Shown: positions 28,052 through 38,169, counted from the stretch's first letter. The stretch: DNA of 64,000 bases from Clostridium tyrobutyricum DSM 2637 = ATCC 25755 = JCM 11008 (GCF_000359585.1 NZ_APMH01000006.1:22895-86894), one strand, 5' to 3'. Program-made: numbers and translations. The notes: a model not told the origin generated them from the sequence alone.

Positions 28052-28696
28052 TCAGCCTCCTAGTGTTACATCTTGATTGTCATACCATTTTAATGCATCT
28101 AAAAGATGCTGCTCCTTGAAATCCGGCCAGTAATCATCTACTACATAAAAGTCGGAATACACTGATTGTACTGGAAGAAATCCACTTAATCTTCTTCTGC
28201 CACCCCAACGTATTATTAGGTCCATTCTACTTATATCATGAGAGTTTAAACTTGATATGATTGAATTTCTGTTTTTTGAATGTGAATTGCTTAAATTATT
28301 TAAATCCCAATCCCATCCATAGTTCACAAGAAAATTTATTCTAATTCCACCTTTTCCAATATCTTTTCTCTCAGTATAGGGGAGAAGCACCTTTGGAAAC
28401 ATTGGTGAATTTGAATTACCAACTACTAGAAGAGATGCATTTTCTTTTAACAATATGTCCACCGCATTAATACAAGCTTCAGTAAAAGCCTGGGTCTGTA
28501 TTTTAGGCCGTTTTGTATTATCTACTGTAAAGCCATAATATGTTAATTCATTAACACCTAGGTTTTTACAGAGCTTGAATAATTCTATGCCTGGTTTTAA
28601 ACCGGCTTCATAACCTTTTTCTTTACTCATTCCATTCTTGGCAGCCCATCGTCTATTTCCATCTGGGATTATACCTATGTGTTTTGGAATTCTCAT
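28052..28696 (-). CDS. Undecaprenyl diphosphate synthase-family prenyltransferase (short paralogue)
   Basis: The Z-type prenyltransferase signature is clear: HIGIIPDGNRRWA near 6-18 with catalytic Asp12, and late GGRRRLSGFLPVQSVYSDFY and WPDF. At 214 residues it is shorter than the usual 240-260, and the IRTGGE box reads IRWGGR. Such short paralogues occur in clostridia beside the main uppS. It could make a shorter or specialised polyprenyl diphosphate; the product is not predictable here. It appears to be a single-gene unit. Confidence 0.8.
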   Translation of the reverse strand: MRIPKHIGIIPDGNRRWAAKNGMSKEKGYEAGLKPGIELFKLCKNLGVNELTYYGFTVDNTKRPKIQTQAFTEACINAVDILLKENASLLVVGNSNSPMFPKVLLPYTERKDIGKGGIRINFLVNYGWDWDLNNLSNSHSKNRNSIISSLNSHDISRMDLIIRWGGRRRLSGFLPVQSVYSDFYVVDDYWPDFKEQHLLDALKWYDNQDVTLGG

Positions 28697-28828
28697 AAAT
28701 TGTCCCCCTTTATATATGATAACTCTAATTATACCCCAAAATTAAATTGTTATTCTAAAATACTTATGTGGGTATATATCTGTAAAATGCACTTAATAAT
28801 ATATTATATAATAAACAACTAATTAAAT

Positions 28829-28866
28829 AAATATGGACTTTCCAATAATATCGAAAGTCCATATTT
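28829..28866 (-). terminator. Terminator after the YitT-family gene
   Basis: AAATATGGACTTTC (28829-28842) pairs with GAAAGTCCATATTT (28853-28866). On the minus strand it is followed by ATTTATTTAATT. Confidence 0.65.
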
Positions 28867-28876
28867 GGCAATATGC

Positions 28877-29725
28877 TTATATTATACTTGAAAAACCTTC
28901 TCCAAGTACTTCATTTACTTCATTTACAGTGATAAATGCCTTAGCATCTATTTTTACTATATATTCTTTAAGTTTGAGAAATTGTTTTCTATCCAGTATA
29001 GTTGTTATAACTTCATTATTGTTATTATTATAAGCACCTTTTGCATAGTATATAGTTGCACTTCGATCTAGAACTTCAACTATATAATCTTTTATCTTTT
29101 TGCCATTTGAGCTTATTATAGCTACTTGCTTGTAAGTATTTAAGTTTATAATTACTCTATCTATAATTGTTGCATTTAATAGTATTCCAAGCATTGCGTA
29201 CATACCTTTGTCTATTCCAAGAACGGCACAGGCAGCAATAGCTACAACAATATCGGGTATAAGTATGCACTTACCTATGCTTATTTTTGTATACTTATTA
29301 ATTATTTTAGCTATTATATCAGTTCCACCTGTAGATGCATTTTTATTAAAGACTATTCCCATACCTGCACCACATATTAATACTCCAAATATAAGCTGCA
29401 TTAGAGTATCCGAACTAAAAGGCTTAACAGTGGGATATATCTTTTCCATCAATAATATCATCAGTGATATAGAAAAACTGCAAAATATTGTCTTACCACC
29501 GAAAATAGGTCCTATTATTATGAACCCTATTATAAATAAAAGTATTTCTACACAAATCATAAATAGTCCTATGGGTATATTTGGAAAAAAGGTATTAACA
29601 ATTATACCTGCACCACTAATTCCACCTGCAGCTATATGACTAGGTGCCAGAAAAAAATAAGTTCCAAAAGCGACTAGAAGACAACCGAAAAGCAGCATGA
29701 ATATATCTTTTAAATTTTTAATCAC
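28877..29725 (-). CDS. YitT-family membrane protein (DUF161/DUF2179)
   Basis: The 282-residue protein has five or so N-terminal membrane segments with the family patterns AAGGISGAGIIVN and NKNASTGGTDIIAKII. A soluble C-terminal DUF2179 domain follows, with TTILDRKQFLKLKEYIVKID. The molecular role of the family is unknown. GTG 29725 is chosen because AAGGAGG lies 8 nt upstream; the longer frame from 29776 has no ribosome site. Confidence 0.85.
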   Translation of the reverse strand: MIKNLKDIFMLLFGCLLVAFGTYFFLAPSHIAAGGISGAGIIVNTFFPNIPIGLFMICVEILLFIIGFIIIGPIFGGKTIFCSFSISLMILLMEKIYPTVKPFSSDTLMQLIFGVLICGAGMGIVFNKNASTGGTDIIAKIINKYTKISIGKCILIPDIVVAIAACAVLGIDKGMYAMLGILLNATIIDRVIINLNTYKQVAIISSNGKKIKDYIVEVLDRSATIYYAKGAYNNNNNEVITTILDRKQFLKLKEYIVKIDAKAFITVNEVNEVLGEGFSSII

Positions 29726-29911
29726 ATATAATTCCTCCTTATATAATTTTCTATGCAAAACTAAAAGAGCATACAAAAACCCAAGTAAAAATCCTTCTCA
29801 GATTTATATATGCTCCAATTACATACAAATTAAACATTGCATGAATTTCTTTTTATTAGTACAAAAATATTATATAGTTTACAATTAGATTATGTCAATA
29901 TATTAAGCTGG

Positions 29912-31657
29912 TCAATTTTGTAAATGCTTTATTTCTTCAAGAAGTACTAAGGCAGCTTTTCTAGGACCTGTTTTTTCTTTGCCAGATATACCAAGGCGTG
30001 TTCTAATTTGTCCAACTTTTATACCAGACTTAAAAAACTGATTGAAATATATATTTAAAAGTTTGTCTGTATCTTTAGATTTTTGAGCAGGACCAAAAGG
30101 ATTTGCAAAATAAGTTTTAACAAGGCCTTTTTCCGATGTAGTTCCTTTGGCTATTCGGGCACCATCTTTAAATACTTTTATAGCAGTATCACAATTATTA
30201 AAAAATTCTAGTTCAGAGCCCTTATCTTCATAATTATTGGCATATAAAAATAAATTAAAAGGATATCCGGTAGTTATCTCAGTATAGCTGGATACAGGAA
30301 TAACTAATCGTGCATTTATTTTATCTGGATTCATGAAAATACTTCTGTCTATTTCTTTAAAAGCATATCCGCTATCTAGATCATCTAATCTTACAAAGGC
30401 ACCTATTTCAGTACCATAAGCTGATATGCAACCCTTTTCATCAAGTCTGACAGTTCCCATATCATCGAATATTATTTTCATGTCACTTATATATTCATCC
30501 CCAAGTTGTCTGAATGCTTCAAGAGTTTCAGACTTTCCAGCACCACTATCACCCATTATAATTATATTTGCAGTTTTGTTGCCTTTTGTGACTATATTGA
30601 CCATGGCTCCATGAATAGGAAGGTATCCTCTTTTTATCATTATAAGATTGTGAAGTGTAAGAGTCATTTTTTTCATATAGCCAAAATAATCTATGGACTC
30701 ATTATAATTTATATACCCAAGCATTATATTGTTTTTCTTATCATCATAAAAAATCGTTCTCATTTGTTTGAAAGAATCCCTTGCCCCAAATACATAGACG
30801 ATATCGGGCTTTTTATTTTTATATTCACTTTCCCTTGCTATTTCAAAGAGATTACAAAGGGTTATGCCATGAGCCATAAAATTCCTATGAAAATATATAT
30901 AGGCTAGCAGGTCGCCGACTTTGGCAGGATAACAAAACCAGTGGTCATATTTTATAGTGCATTGTTTCAAAGGATTTTCAAAGCATTCAGTAAACATACC
31001 TGTTCGGGTATTCATTTTAGGATAAGTTATAAATGGAGGATCTAACATAATTGATTTAATAAAAGGAATGTTTTGAAGACATTTATAATCTTCTGAATAC
31101 AAATGTGGCAAATCATTTAATAATAGCCCTGCATTTCCACCAGCGGGAAGTTGTCTATATATTTGAGGCTTGTGTGATATAATATTTTCCTCGATTTTTC
31201 TATAAGTATCCAATATTAATTGAGAAAATGCAATATTTGAATCTATAAAACTTGCATCCTGAAATCCATCACCTGGTTTATTGTCATGTATAATTGTATA
31301 TCTTTCAATTTTCCTCCAAAATTTATATAAGTCTTCTATAAATAATATAAGTTTGTCTTTATTGTCAAAAATAGATTTAAAATTTGTATCTATTTCTTTA
31401 ATATCTTCTAATTTAAATACCATTAGCAATTTAAACAAGTTTGTTATACTCTGGATAAGCTTATTTATCTCAGTAATAGTAGATGCATTTTTAATATATT
31501 TATATATGGAAGTGTTTTTTCTCTGTGATTTTTTTAAATATTTTTCTAAAACAGTTTTAAATGCTGAACTTTCTAATAACTTTTCCGATGTGTCACAGTA
31601 TTTTTCAGTGAAATTTATCATTATTTTTCCATTGTTTAGATAAAATTCTTTTCTCAT
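29912..31657 (-). CDS. P-loop kinase-like protein of the PEP carboxykinase/HPr kinase superfamily
   Basis: The 581-residue protein has an unannotated N-terminal half and a C-terminal nucleotide-binding half with a P-loop GDSGAGKSETLEAF near residue 368, followed by DMKIIFDDMGTVRLD and IGAFVRLDDLDSGYAF. Similar clostridial proteins are labelled PEP carboxykinase. However, GDSGAGKSE is closer to the HPr kinase P-loop than to ATP-PEPCK, which usually reads GLSGTGKTT. The C-terminal IRTRLGISGKEKTGPRKAALVLLEEI is distinctive. Activity is therefore open. The start has a GGGGGGA ribosome site. Confidence 0.6.
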   Translation of the reverse strand: MRKEFYLNNGKIMINFTEKYCDTSEKLLESSAFKTVLEKYLKKSQRKNTSIYKYIKNASTITEINKLIQSITNLFKLLMVFKLEDIKEIDTNFKSIFDNKDKLILFIEDLYKFWRKIERYTIIHDNKPGDGFQDASFIDSNIAFSQLILDTYRKIEENIISHKPQIYRQLPAGGNAGLLLNDLPHLYSEDYKCLQNIPFIKSIMLDPPFITYPKMNTRTGMFTECFENPLKQCTIKYDHWFCYPAKVGDLLAYIYFHRNFMAHGITLCNLFEIARESEYKNKKPDIVYVFGARDSFKQMRTIFYDDKKNNIMLGYINYNESIDYFGYMKKMTLTLHNLIMIKRGYLPIHGAMVNIVTKGNKTANIIIMGDSGAGKSETLEAFRQLGDEYISDMKIIFDDMGTVRLDEKGCISAYGTEIGAFVRLDDLDSGYAFKEIDRSIFMNPDKINARLVIPVSSYTEITTGYPFNLFLYANNYEDKGSELEFFNNCDTAIKVFKDGARIAKGTTSEKGLVKTYFANPFGPAQKSKDTDKLLNIYFNQFFKSGIKVGQIRTRLGISGKEKTGPRKAALVLLEEIKHLQN

Positions 31658-31887
31658 ATTAATCCCCCCAAAAAGTTAAAATAATAATTGCTGCTATTAA
31701 CATGATTATATCATAATGGATAAATTTACAATAATTTAAATTATAACAAAGTACAGTACTGTCAAAATTTAAACACATAAGTAAATTCCTTGTATTATTT
31801 TAATAGTAATATTATAATATAGTAAGATGATTTGTATACATATTTTTAAGAATAATATATCATAAATTTAGAATAGTAGGTGGTTTT

Positions 31888-32352
31888 ATGCAGAATTTAA
31901 CATTAACAGAATCAGGCAAGAAAAAATTAGAAGAGGAACTTGAATATTTAAAAACAGTTAAAAGAGTTGAAATTAAGGCTGCTCTTAAGTCTGCACGTGC
32001 ACAGGGTGATTTGAGTGAAAATGCAGATTATAGTGCTGCAAAAGATGACCAATCTATGACTGAAACGAGAATACAGGAACTTGAGGAACAGCTTAAAAAT
32101 GCTATTATAATAAAAAGTTCCGATGCTGCAGATGTATTTGATGTTAATAAGACTGCACTGGTAAGATTTTATGACATAGATGATACAGAAGAAGTTACTT
32201 TGGTAAGTTCTGTAGAAGCTGATGTTAAAAATATGAGGATAAGTATAGATTCTCCTTTAGGTAAGGCTTTATTTAAACTAAAGGTAGGTCAAAAGGCTAC
32301 AGTTGATTCTCCTGATGGAAATTATGATGTTAAAGTAGAAAAATTATTGTAG
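31888..32352 (+). CDS. greA: Transcription elongation factor GreA
   Basis: GreA stimulates transcript cleavage by backtracked RNA polymerase. The 154-residue protein has the N-terminal coiled coil (LTESGKKKLEEELEYLKTVKR) with the tip acidic region GDLSENADYSAAKDDQ, and the C-terminal FKBP-like domain ending SPLGKALFKLKVGQKATVDSPDG. It has a GTAGGTGG ribosome site. The preceding 230 nt (31658-31887) are AT-rich and hold no gene. Confidence 0.95.
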   Translation: MQNLTLTESGKKKLEEELEYLKTVKRVEIKAALKSARAQGDLSENADYSAAKDDQSMTETRIQELEEQLKNAIIIKSSDAADVFDVNKTALVRFYDIDDTEEVTLVSSVEADVKNMRISIDSPLGKALFKLKVGQKATVDSPDGNYDVKVEKLL

Positions 32353-32381
32353 AATAACGTATTCTACAATAATTTTATTTT
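32343..32381. terminator. Bidirectional terminator after greA
   Basis: ATTATTGTAGAATA-ACG-TATTCTACAATAAT is followed by TTTTATTTTTTT on the plus strand. It also lies at the end of the convergent flavoprotein gene. Confidence 0.8.
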
Positions 32382-32944
32382 TTTCTTTTCACTGAGTAGC
32401 CAAATTTACCACTTGGTTTTGAAGAAATTTTAAAATATTCTCCATGAGAATAGCAGATAAGGTTAGCTTTTTCTAAATGTATTTTTCCATTTTTTGAGAT
32501 AACATTTTCATCTACATTAACGGACAATATATTAGATAAAAAAAGATGGTGACTACCTAGAGGAATTATATTTTTTACTTTACATTCTAAATTTACAGGA
32601 CAGTTTTCAATATAAGGTACATTGATTTTTGTACTATCTTTTAAATTAAATTTACAAGCCTTTATTTTATCTGTATTCCTTCCAGATTTAACTCCACAAA
32701 AATCTAATACCCGTGTCATTGACGAACTAGGAAGATTTACTGAAAATTCCTTAGTCTCTTTTATATATTCATATGAAAGTCTATCAGGTCTTATGGATAT
32801 TGAAATCATTGGAGGCTTTGTACACACAGTTCCAACCCAGGCTGCGGTAAATACATTTACTTTTCCAGACTTATTTCTTGAGGTTACAAGTACTGCAGGA
32901 ACAGGATTTAGCATGCAGCTTCCCTTAAAAGCAATTTTATTCAT
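32375..32944 (-). CDS. Flavin reductase-family FMN-binding protein
   Basis: The 189-residue protein has the split-barrel pattern of the flavin reductase family: NPVPAVLVTSRNKSGKVNVFTAAWVGTV near the N-terminus, then PPMISISIRPDRLSYEYIKETKEFSVNLPS. These residues surround bound FMN. Members act as flavin reductases or flavoredoxins (electron carriers in anaerobes). It is convergent with greA, and the next gene upstream on the same strand belongs to a separate unit. Confidence 0.82.
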   Translation of the reverse strand: MNKIAFKGSCMLNPVPAVLVTSRNKSGKVNVFTAAWVGTVCTKPPMISISIRPDRLSYEYIKETKEFSVNLPSSSMTRVLDFCGVKSGRNTDKIKACKFNLKDSTKINVPYIENCPVNLECKVKNIIPLGSHHLFLSNILSVNVDENVISKNGKIHLEKANLICYSHGEYFKISSKPSGKFGYSVKRKK

Positions 32945-32982
32945 AAATTCACTATCCTTTTTTAAATTCTTTATAATAACAA

Positions 32983-33003
32983 GCCCACAAAATGCATTTG
33001 TGG
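32983..33003 (-). terminator. Probable terminator after the DEAD helicase gene
   Basis: CCCACAAA-ATGCA-TTTGTGGG forms a short stem just after the helicase stop. On the minus strand GCTTGTTATT follows. Confidence 0.5.
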
Positions 33004-33014
33004 GTATTGAATAA

Positions 33015-34601
33015 TTATCTGTTTTTAGATTTTTTGCTCTTTGCGACTTCCACAGAAACTCTTCTTCCCTGGAATTTTTTCCCGTTGGTCTTTTTTAATA
33101 TAATTGAAGCAATACTTTCAGATACGTTTATAAATGTAAATTTGTTTAATATATCTATATCACCGATTTCATGCGCTTCAACGGATGATGTTTCAGTTAT
33201 GAATTTAATTAGCTTTCTTGGAGTTATATTATCCATTCTTCCTATGGACAAAAACAATCTTATTTCTTCATCTATATTTTTATTTATAGAGTTTTCTTTA
33301 TAGTCAAAACTTATTTCATTGTCGAAAACTATTTTCATAAGTGCAGCTGCTACATCAACTAGATTATATTCCTCATCTAATTCAGTTGCTATAGGAATAA
33401 AGTTTTTAAAATTATTTTCACTTAATGTAGTTTTTATTTTTTCTGCAATATGTTTATATTTAGCTTCAAATATGTCATCAACTGTAGGTACTTCTTTCCT
33501 TTTTATTTTGCTCTTTGTATATTTTTCTATTTGTTTTAAAAGTATATATTCTCTTGGAGTTACAAGGGAGTAGGCAATACCTTCCTTATTTGCTCTTCCG
33601 GTTCTTCCTATTCTGTGTACATAATATTCTGTATCTTGAGGCAGGTCATAGTTTATAACGTGGGATACATTTTCTACATCTATACCTCTTGCAGCTACAT
33701 CTGTTGCAATTAAAAATTCTAAACTTCCATCTTTGAATTTTCTAAGAGTGTTCATTCTTTGATTTTGATTCATATCTCCATGCATACCCTCTACATTATA
33801 GCCTCTTGCCTGCATGGATTCTACAAGTTCATCAACACCTCTTTTTGTCTTGCAGAATATTATAGCACTGGAAGGTTCATCTACGTCCAGTATCCTGCAC
33901 AAAGATTCAAATCTGTCTTTGTGTTTAATTTCATAATAATATTGTTTTATTTTTTCAACAGTTAATGTATTTTTTTCTATTTTAATATATTTAGTGTCTT
34001 TACTCATATATTTGGATGCTAATTTTTTTATTTGATTTGGCATAGTTGCGGAAAATAATAAGGTTTGTCTGTTAGGATTGGTATTTTTTATTATACTTTC
34101 TATATCATCTATGAAACCCATATCCAACATTTCGTCAGCTTCATCCATTATTAAAAATTGTATTTTACTCAAATCTATTGTGTGTCTTCGTATGTGGTCT
34201 ATTATTCTACCAGGAGTACCAACTACTACATCTATTCCTTTTTTTAATGATCTTATTTGTCTATCAATAGGTTGACCGCCATATATTGGCATAAGACGTA
34301 TTTTGCTGAATTTAACTAGTTTACTTAATTCATCATTTACTTGAATTGCAAGTTCTCTTGTAGGTGTGAGTATAAGCGTAGATATATGATTGCTATTATG
34401 ATCTATTTTACTTAGCATCGGAGCGCCAAATGCCAGAGTTTTTCCAGTACCTGTTTGTGCCTGACCTATTACATCGTGTCCTTCCAATATTACAGGAATG
34501 GATTCTGCTTGAATTTGAGAAGGTTCTTCAAATCCTAAAGCATCTATTGACTGAAGTATTTTAGGCTCCAAATTTAAATTGCTGAAATTCATATTACTCA
34601 T
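33015..34601 (-). CDS. DEAD-box RNA helicase with C-terminal RNA-binding domain
   Basis: The 528-residue protein has the helicase motifs in order: Q motif near 20-26, AQTGTGKT near 47, PTRELA, GTPGR, DEAD near 152 (IMDEADEM), SAT (LFSATM), and HRIGRTGR near 328. After residue 370 comes a linker and a DbpA/CsdA-like domain (RLFLSIGRMDNITPRKLIKFI) that binds structured RNA. It is probably a cold-shock or ribosome-assembly helicase. It is monocistronic, with an adjacent terminator. Confidence 0.92.
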   Translation of the reverse strand: MSNMNFSNLNLEPKILQSIDALGFEEPSQIQAESIPVILEGHDVIGQAQTGTGKTLAFGAPMLSKIDHNSNHISTLILTPTRELAIQVNDELSKLVKFSKIRLMPIYGGQPIDRQIRSLKKGIDVVVGTPGRIIDHIRRHTIDLSKIQFLIMDEADEMLDMGFIDDIESIIKNTNPNRQTLLFSATMPNQIKKLASKYMSKDTKYIKIEKNTLTVEKIKQYYYEIKHKDRFESLCRILDVDEPSSAIIFCKTKRGVDELVESMQARGYNVEGMHGDMNQNQRMNTLRKFKDGSLEFLIATDVAARGIDVENVSHVINYDLPQDTEYYVHRIGRTGRANKEGIAYSLVTPREYILLKQIEKYTKSKIKRKEVPTVDDIFEAKYKHIAEKIKTTLSENNFKNFIPIATELDEEYNLVDVAAALMKIVFDNEISFDYKENSINKNIDEEIRLFLSIGRMDNITPRKLIKFITETSSVEAHEIGDIDILNKFTFINVSESIASIILKKTNGKKFQGRRVSVEVAKSKKSKNR

Positions 34602-34774
34602 TAAAACTCCTCTTTCTTTTTTATATTACAAAACAAATCCTATCATAACATAGTATTGTAATATTATCAAATTCTAATTCACATTTTATAAGATTATTCT
34701 AATTTAATTATGATATAATGTAATATAAACAAAAAGTTTAAACTATGTATTTGTTAATTTTAGAGGAGAATTAT

Positions 34775-36007
34775 ATGTTTGATGCTGTCCAAAAGACTTT
34801 ATTTAATGGAATAAAACTTATCACTATAAAAAAAGATACTCAAATTTCGGCCTTGCATTTTGGAATAAAAGTAGGGTCTATGTATGAGCTTCCCCAGGAA
34901 AATGGAATGTCACATTTTATAGAACATATGCTTTTTAAAGGCACTAAAAAAAGAGATAATGAAAAGTTGAACAGGGATTTGGAAAATTTAGGAGGAGAGT
35001 ATAATGCATATACGGACAATACCTCAACAGTGTATAGTATTACAAGTTTAGGGGAAGAATTAGAGAAATCTATAGAAATAATGTCTGATATGATAATTAA
35101 TCCTGAATTTAATGTTGAAGAATTGGAAAAAGAGAGAAATGTAATATTATCTGAAATAAGATCTAATAAAGATGATATAGAGCAGCTCAGCTTTATGCAG
35201 ATAAATAAAATTGGATTTAAAAATAGTTCACTTAGATATGATATCTGTGGAAGTGAAAAAAATGTAACTAGATTTACAAGGGAGGATCTGGTTGAATTTT
35301 ATAATAGGTACTATTTACCCAATAATTGTTTTATATCTGTTGTATCTCCTTATGAACATGAGAAGGTTATAAATATTATACTTAGGTATTTAAAAAATTG
35401 GAAGCCTAAATCTATTGAACTCAAAAACATTGTAGTTGAAAATAATTTTCCATGTAAAAAGATATTTTATAAGAGAGATATAGAACAGAGCAGTATAATG
35501 TTCTTATTTACATGTTACGGATTGGATAAAAAACAGGAACTGGCTCTTAGAATACTAAGCTATAAATTAGGAGAAAGTCCAAATTCAATACTATTTAGAA
35601 AGTTAAGAGAGGAAAATGGATTTGGATATGATATTTATACGGATCTTGATTTAACGGAGTATGTAAAAACATTATATATATATGCAACTGTAAATGAGGA
35701 AAATATTCAGGAAGCCATTGATATTATCTTAAGTTGTATTGAACATATAAAGGAAGAAAAAATAATCTTTGATAAAGATAGTATTATAACTATGAAAAAG
35801 GCTTTAAAGACATCCATTGCTTTTACTTTAGATGATAGTACTGATATTGGAAATTATGTAATTACTCAATCAATGGATGAACAAAGCATATTTAAATTCA
35901 ATGATGATATTAAAGAAATGGAAAATATAAAGGACAGCCATATATATGAAGTTGCCAGAAAGGTTTTAAATAATCCTACAATATATATATTGAAGAGTAG
36001 TAAATAA
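34775..36007 (+). CDS. M16-family zinc peptidase (insulinase/processing-peptidase type)
   Basis: The inverted zinc motif HFIEH (His47, Glu50, His51) and a downstream glutamate in EKERNVILSEI define an active M16 peptidase. The second half, with GESPNSILFRKLREENGFGYDIY, is the usual non-catalytic partner domain. Length is 410 residues. ATG 34775 has GAGGAGA upstream; the frame opens 30 nt earlier without a ribosome site. It is followed by recX with a 24-nt gap, so they may share a transcript. Confidence 0.9.
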   Translation: MFDAVQKTLFNGIKLITIKKDTQISALHFGIKVGSMYELPQENGMSHFIEHMLFKGTKKRDNEKLNRDLENLGGEYNAYTDNTSTVYSITSLGEELEKSIEIMSDMIINPEFNVEELEKERNVILSEIRSNKDDIEQLSFMQINKIGFKNSSLRYDICGSEKNVTRFTREDLVEFYNRYYLPNNCFISVVSPYEHEKVINIILRYLKNWKPKSIELKNIVVENNFPCKKIFYKRDIEQSSIMFLFTCYGLDKKQELALRILSYKLGESPNSILFRKLREENGFGYDIYTDLDLTEYVKTLYIYATVNEENIQEAIDIILSCIEHIKEEKIIFDKDSIITMKKALKTSIAFTLDDSTDIGNYVITQSMDEQSIFKFNDDIKEMENIKDSHIYEVARKVLNNPTIYILKSSK

Positions 36008-36031
36008 TAAGGAGATAGATTTTAAATATTT

Positions 36032-36877
36032 ATGAATAAAAATAATATAAATTTAGTAACGGATATAAAAGTTCAAAAGGGAAATAAAAATAGAGTAAAT
36101 GTATATATAGATTATGAATTCTCATTTTCCTGCAGCAGAGAACTTGTATATAGATACAGAATAGATAAGAATGAATATATAGATTTGGGTTATATAAAGG
36201 GCATAATCCATGAGGACAACTATATAAAATGTAAGAGTTCAGCTCTCAATATTTTAGAAAGAAATTATAAAACGGAAAAACAAATAAGCGATAAACTTCT
36301 TAAAAAAGGATATGATATAGATACGGTTTTGAGAACTTTAAACTTTTTAAAAGATTATAAATTTGTGGATGACAATAAATTTGCATCATTATACGCAGAA
36401 GAAAAAATCCGAATCTGTGGAAGGAACAAGATAAAACATGAATTAGTAAAGAAAGGTATAGAAAAGTGTATGATAGACAGAATTTTAAGTGATATGGATA
36501 AAGGTCAATATGAAGAAAATGCTTTAAATTGTGCTAGAAAGAAATATGATATAATTATTAAATCTGAAAATAATTTTCAGAAGGTTTATCTAAAACTTGG
36601 CAGTTACTTGACTAGAAGAGGATATGAAATAGAACTTGCTAAAAATATTCTAAAAAAGATAATAAAAAAAGATGATTTTATTCAACAAGAAAAAATTTCC
36701 AAAAAAGACACCAATCCCCTATACGATATTGCAAAAAAAAGGTATAATATAATAACAAGGTCTGAAAATGATATTAATAAAATAAATAGAAGACTTAGTC
36801 AATATCTAATGAGAAGGGGATATTTATGGGAAGATATAAAGCAAGTTTTAAGAAAGATTATGCAAGAGGATATCTAA
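36032..36877 (+). CDS. recX: RecX-family regulator of RecA, with an extra C-terminal module
   Basis: RecX binds and inhibits RecA filaments. The protein is 281 residues. The N-terminal part (FSCSRELVYRYRIDKNEYID) and three-helix repeats (ALNILERNYKTEKQISDKLLKKGYD; FLKDYKFVDDNKFASLY; RNKIKHELVKKGIEK) are typical. The end holds two similar modules, YDIIIKSENNFQKVYLKLGS near 172 and YNIITRSENDINKINRRLSQ near 235, each ending in a RRGY box. This looks like an internal duplication. No recA is nearby. Confidence 0.85.
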   Translation: MNKNNINLVTDIKVQKGNKNRVNVYIDYEFSFSCSRELVYRYRIDKNEYIDLGYIKGIIHEDNYIKCKSSALNILERNYKTEKQISDKLLKKGYDIDTVLRTLNFLKDYKFVDDNKFASLYAEEKIRICGRNKIKHELVKKGIEKCMIDRILSDMDKGQYEENALNCARKKYDIIIKSENNFQKVYLKLGSYLTRRGYEIELAKNILKKIIKKDDFIQQEKISKKDTNPLYDIAKKRYNIITRSENDINKINRRLSQYLMRRGYLWEDIKQVLRKIMQEDI

Positions 36878-36962
36878 CTTGATATTTTCATATAGACTGT
36901 AAATTATGTATTCATCATAGGGATTTCTTTTATTTTAGATACTTTAAAAGGTGGTTGTTATT

Positions 36963-38156
36963 ATGAAAATAAATCCCGTAACACTTATAATAACTCTAGT
37001 ATTTTTATATCCTGTTTTAAGAGGATTTTTGTTTAAATTTTCCTCAAAAGATTTAAAAATTGAAATTGATGATGCCGGCAGAAATATATCTTTTATAATA
37101 GCTATAATATCAGGTATATATTTTGGAAAGAAAATATTTATACAACATGATCAGGGGATATACAAAAGAATTTATTACTATATACCTCAGCAGATACTTA
37201 ACTATCTAGAAAATAATAATTTGATAATATATGCAATTGTAATACCCATAACTGTTTTTATTATCTATAGAATTATCAAATTGCTTTTGGATATACTAAA
37301 TTGTGTTACATTTTATCCTGCATTGGATAGTATAGAGAAATTCCTTATTTCAAAAGGTAATTTGTTTAAACGAATAATTGGAATGATATTTCAATTGCCT
37401 AAGGCTGTATGCTATATATTATTGCTAACCTTTATACTAAATATATTATCTATGTTTAATATAAATGATAAATTGAATGGATATCTTGAAGCTTCCAGGA
37501 CTTATGAAACTATTTGCAAGAGTATAGTTATACCTGTTACCAATTCGACTATTGCAAAAAATCTTCCCAATATATTGAATAATTCTTTCAGGATAGTTAT
37601 AAGAGAAGCAAACTCCCAAAAGGAGATTCAATCCAATGCATCTATTCCACTAAAACAATTTGATAATAGAAAGGCTGTAGTATATTACAACGGAGTAACT
37701 TTGGATGAAGGAGTTAAATCAAATGCTCAAATTAATAAATTGGCAAGAGAATTAGGGTCTGAGGGGACTGAAACTATAGATAAGGCTGACAATTTATATA
37801 ATTGGATTGGTTCAAATATATCATATGATCATGCAAAAGCTAACAAAGTTTTGAATAATGATTTCAATGTAAGCTCTGGAGCTATACCGGCTTTCGAAAC
37901 TAGAAAGGGAATTTGTTTTGACTATGCTTCTCTATATGTAGCTATGGCAAGAGCAAATAACTTAAAAGTCAGGCTGATAACAGGAGAAGGATTTAATGGA
38001 GTAAGTTGGGTTAGTCATGCATGGAATCAAGTATATATACCTGAAAAGGGTAAATGGATAAATGTAGACACAACTTTTTATAAAGGTGGAAATTATTTTA
38101 ACAATTCCAGATTTAATCTTGATCATAGAAATGCTCAAATAGCAGGTGAATGGTAA
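36963..38156 (+). CDS. Membrane protein with a C-terminal transglutaminase-like domain
   Basis: The first half of this 397-residue protein has several membrane segments (for example 3-18, 86-110, 141-165). The last 130 residues are a transglutaminase/papain-like domain with catalytic Cys in RKGICFDYASLY, His in SHAWNQVYI and Asp in NVDTTFY. The domain faces outward and may act on wall or surface proteins, or serve as a peptidase. ATG 36963 has AGGTGG upstream; a longer frame from 36951 is only four codons more. Confidence 0.85.
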   Translation: MKINPVTLIITLVFLYPVLRGFLFKFSSKDLKIEIDDAGRNISFIIAIISGIYFGKKIFIQHDQGIYKRIYYYIPQQILNYLENNNLIIYAIVIPITVFIIYRIIKLLLDILNCVTFYPALDSIEKFLISKGNLFKRIIGMIFQLPKAVCYILLLTFILNILSMFNINDKLNGYLEASRTYETICKSIVIPVTNSTIAKNLPNILNNSFRIVIREANSQKEIQSNASIPLKQFDNRKAVVYYNGVTLDEGVKSNAQINKLARELGSEGTETIDKADNLYNWIGSNISYDHAKANKVLNNDFNVSSGAIPAFETRKGICFDYASLYVAMARANNLKVRLITGEGFNGVSWVSHAWNQVYIPEKGKWINVDTTFYKGGNYFNNSRFNLDHRNAQIAGEW

Positions 38157-38169
38157 ATTATATTACCAT

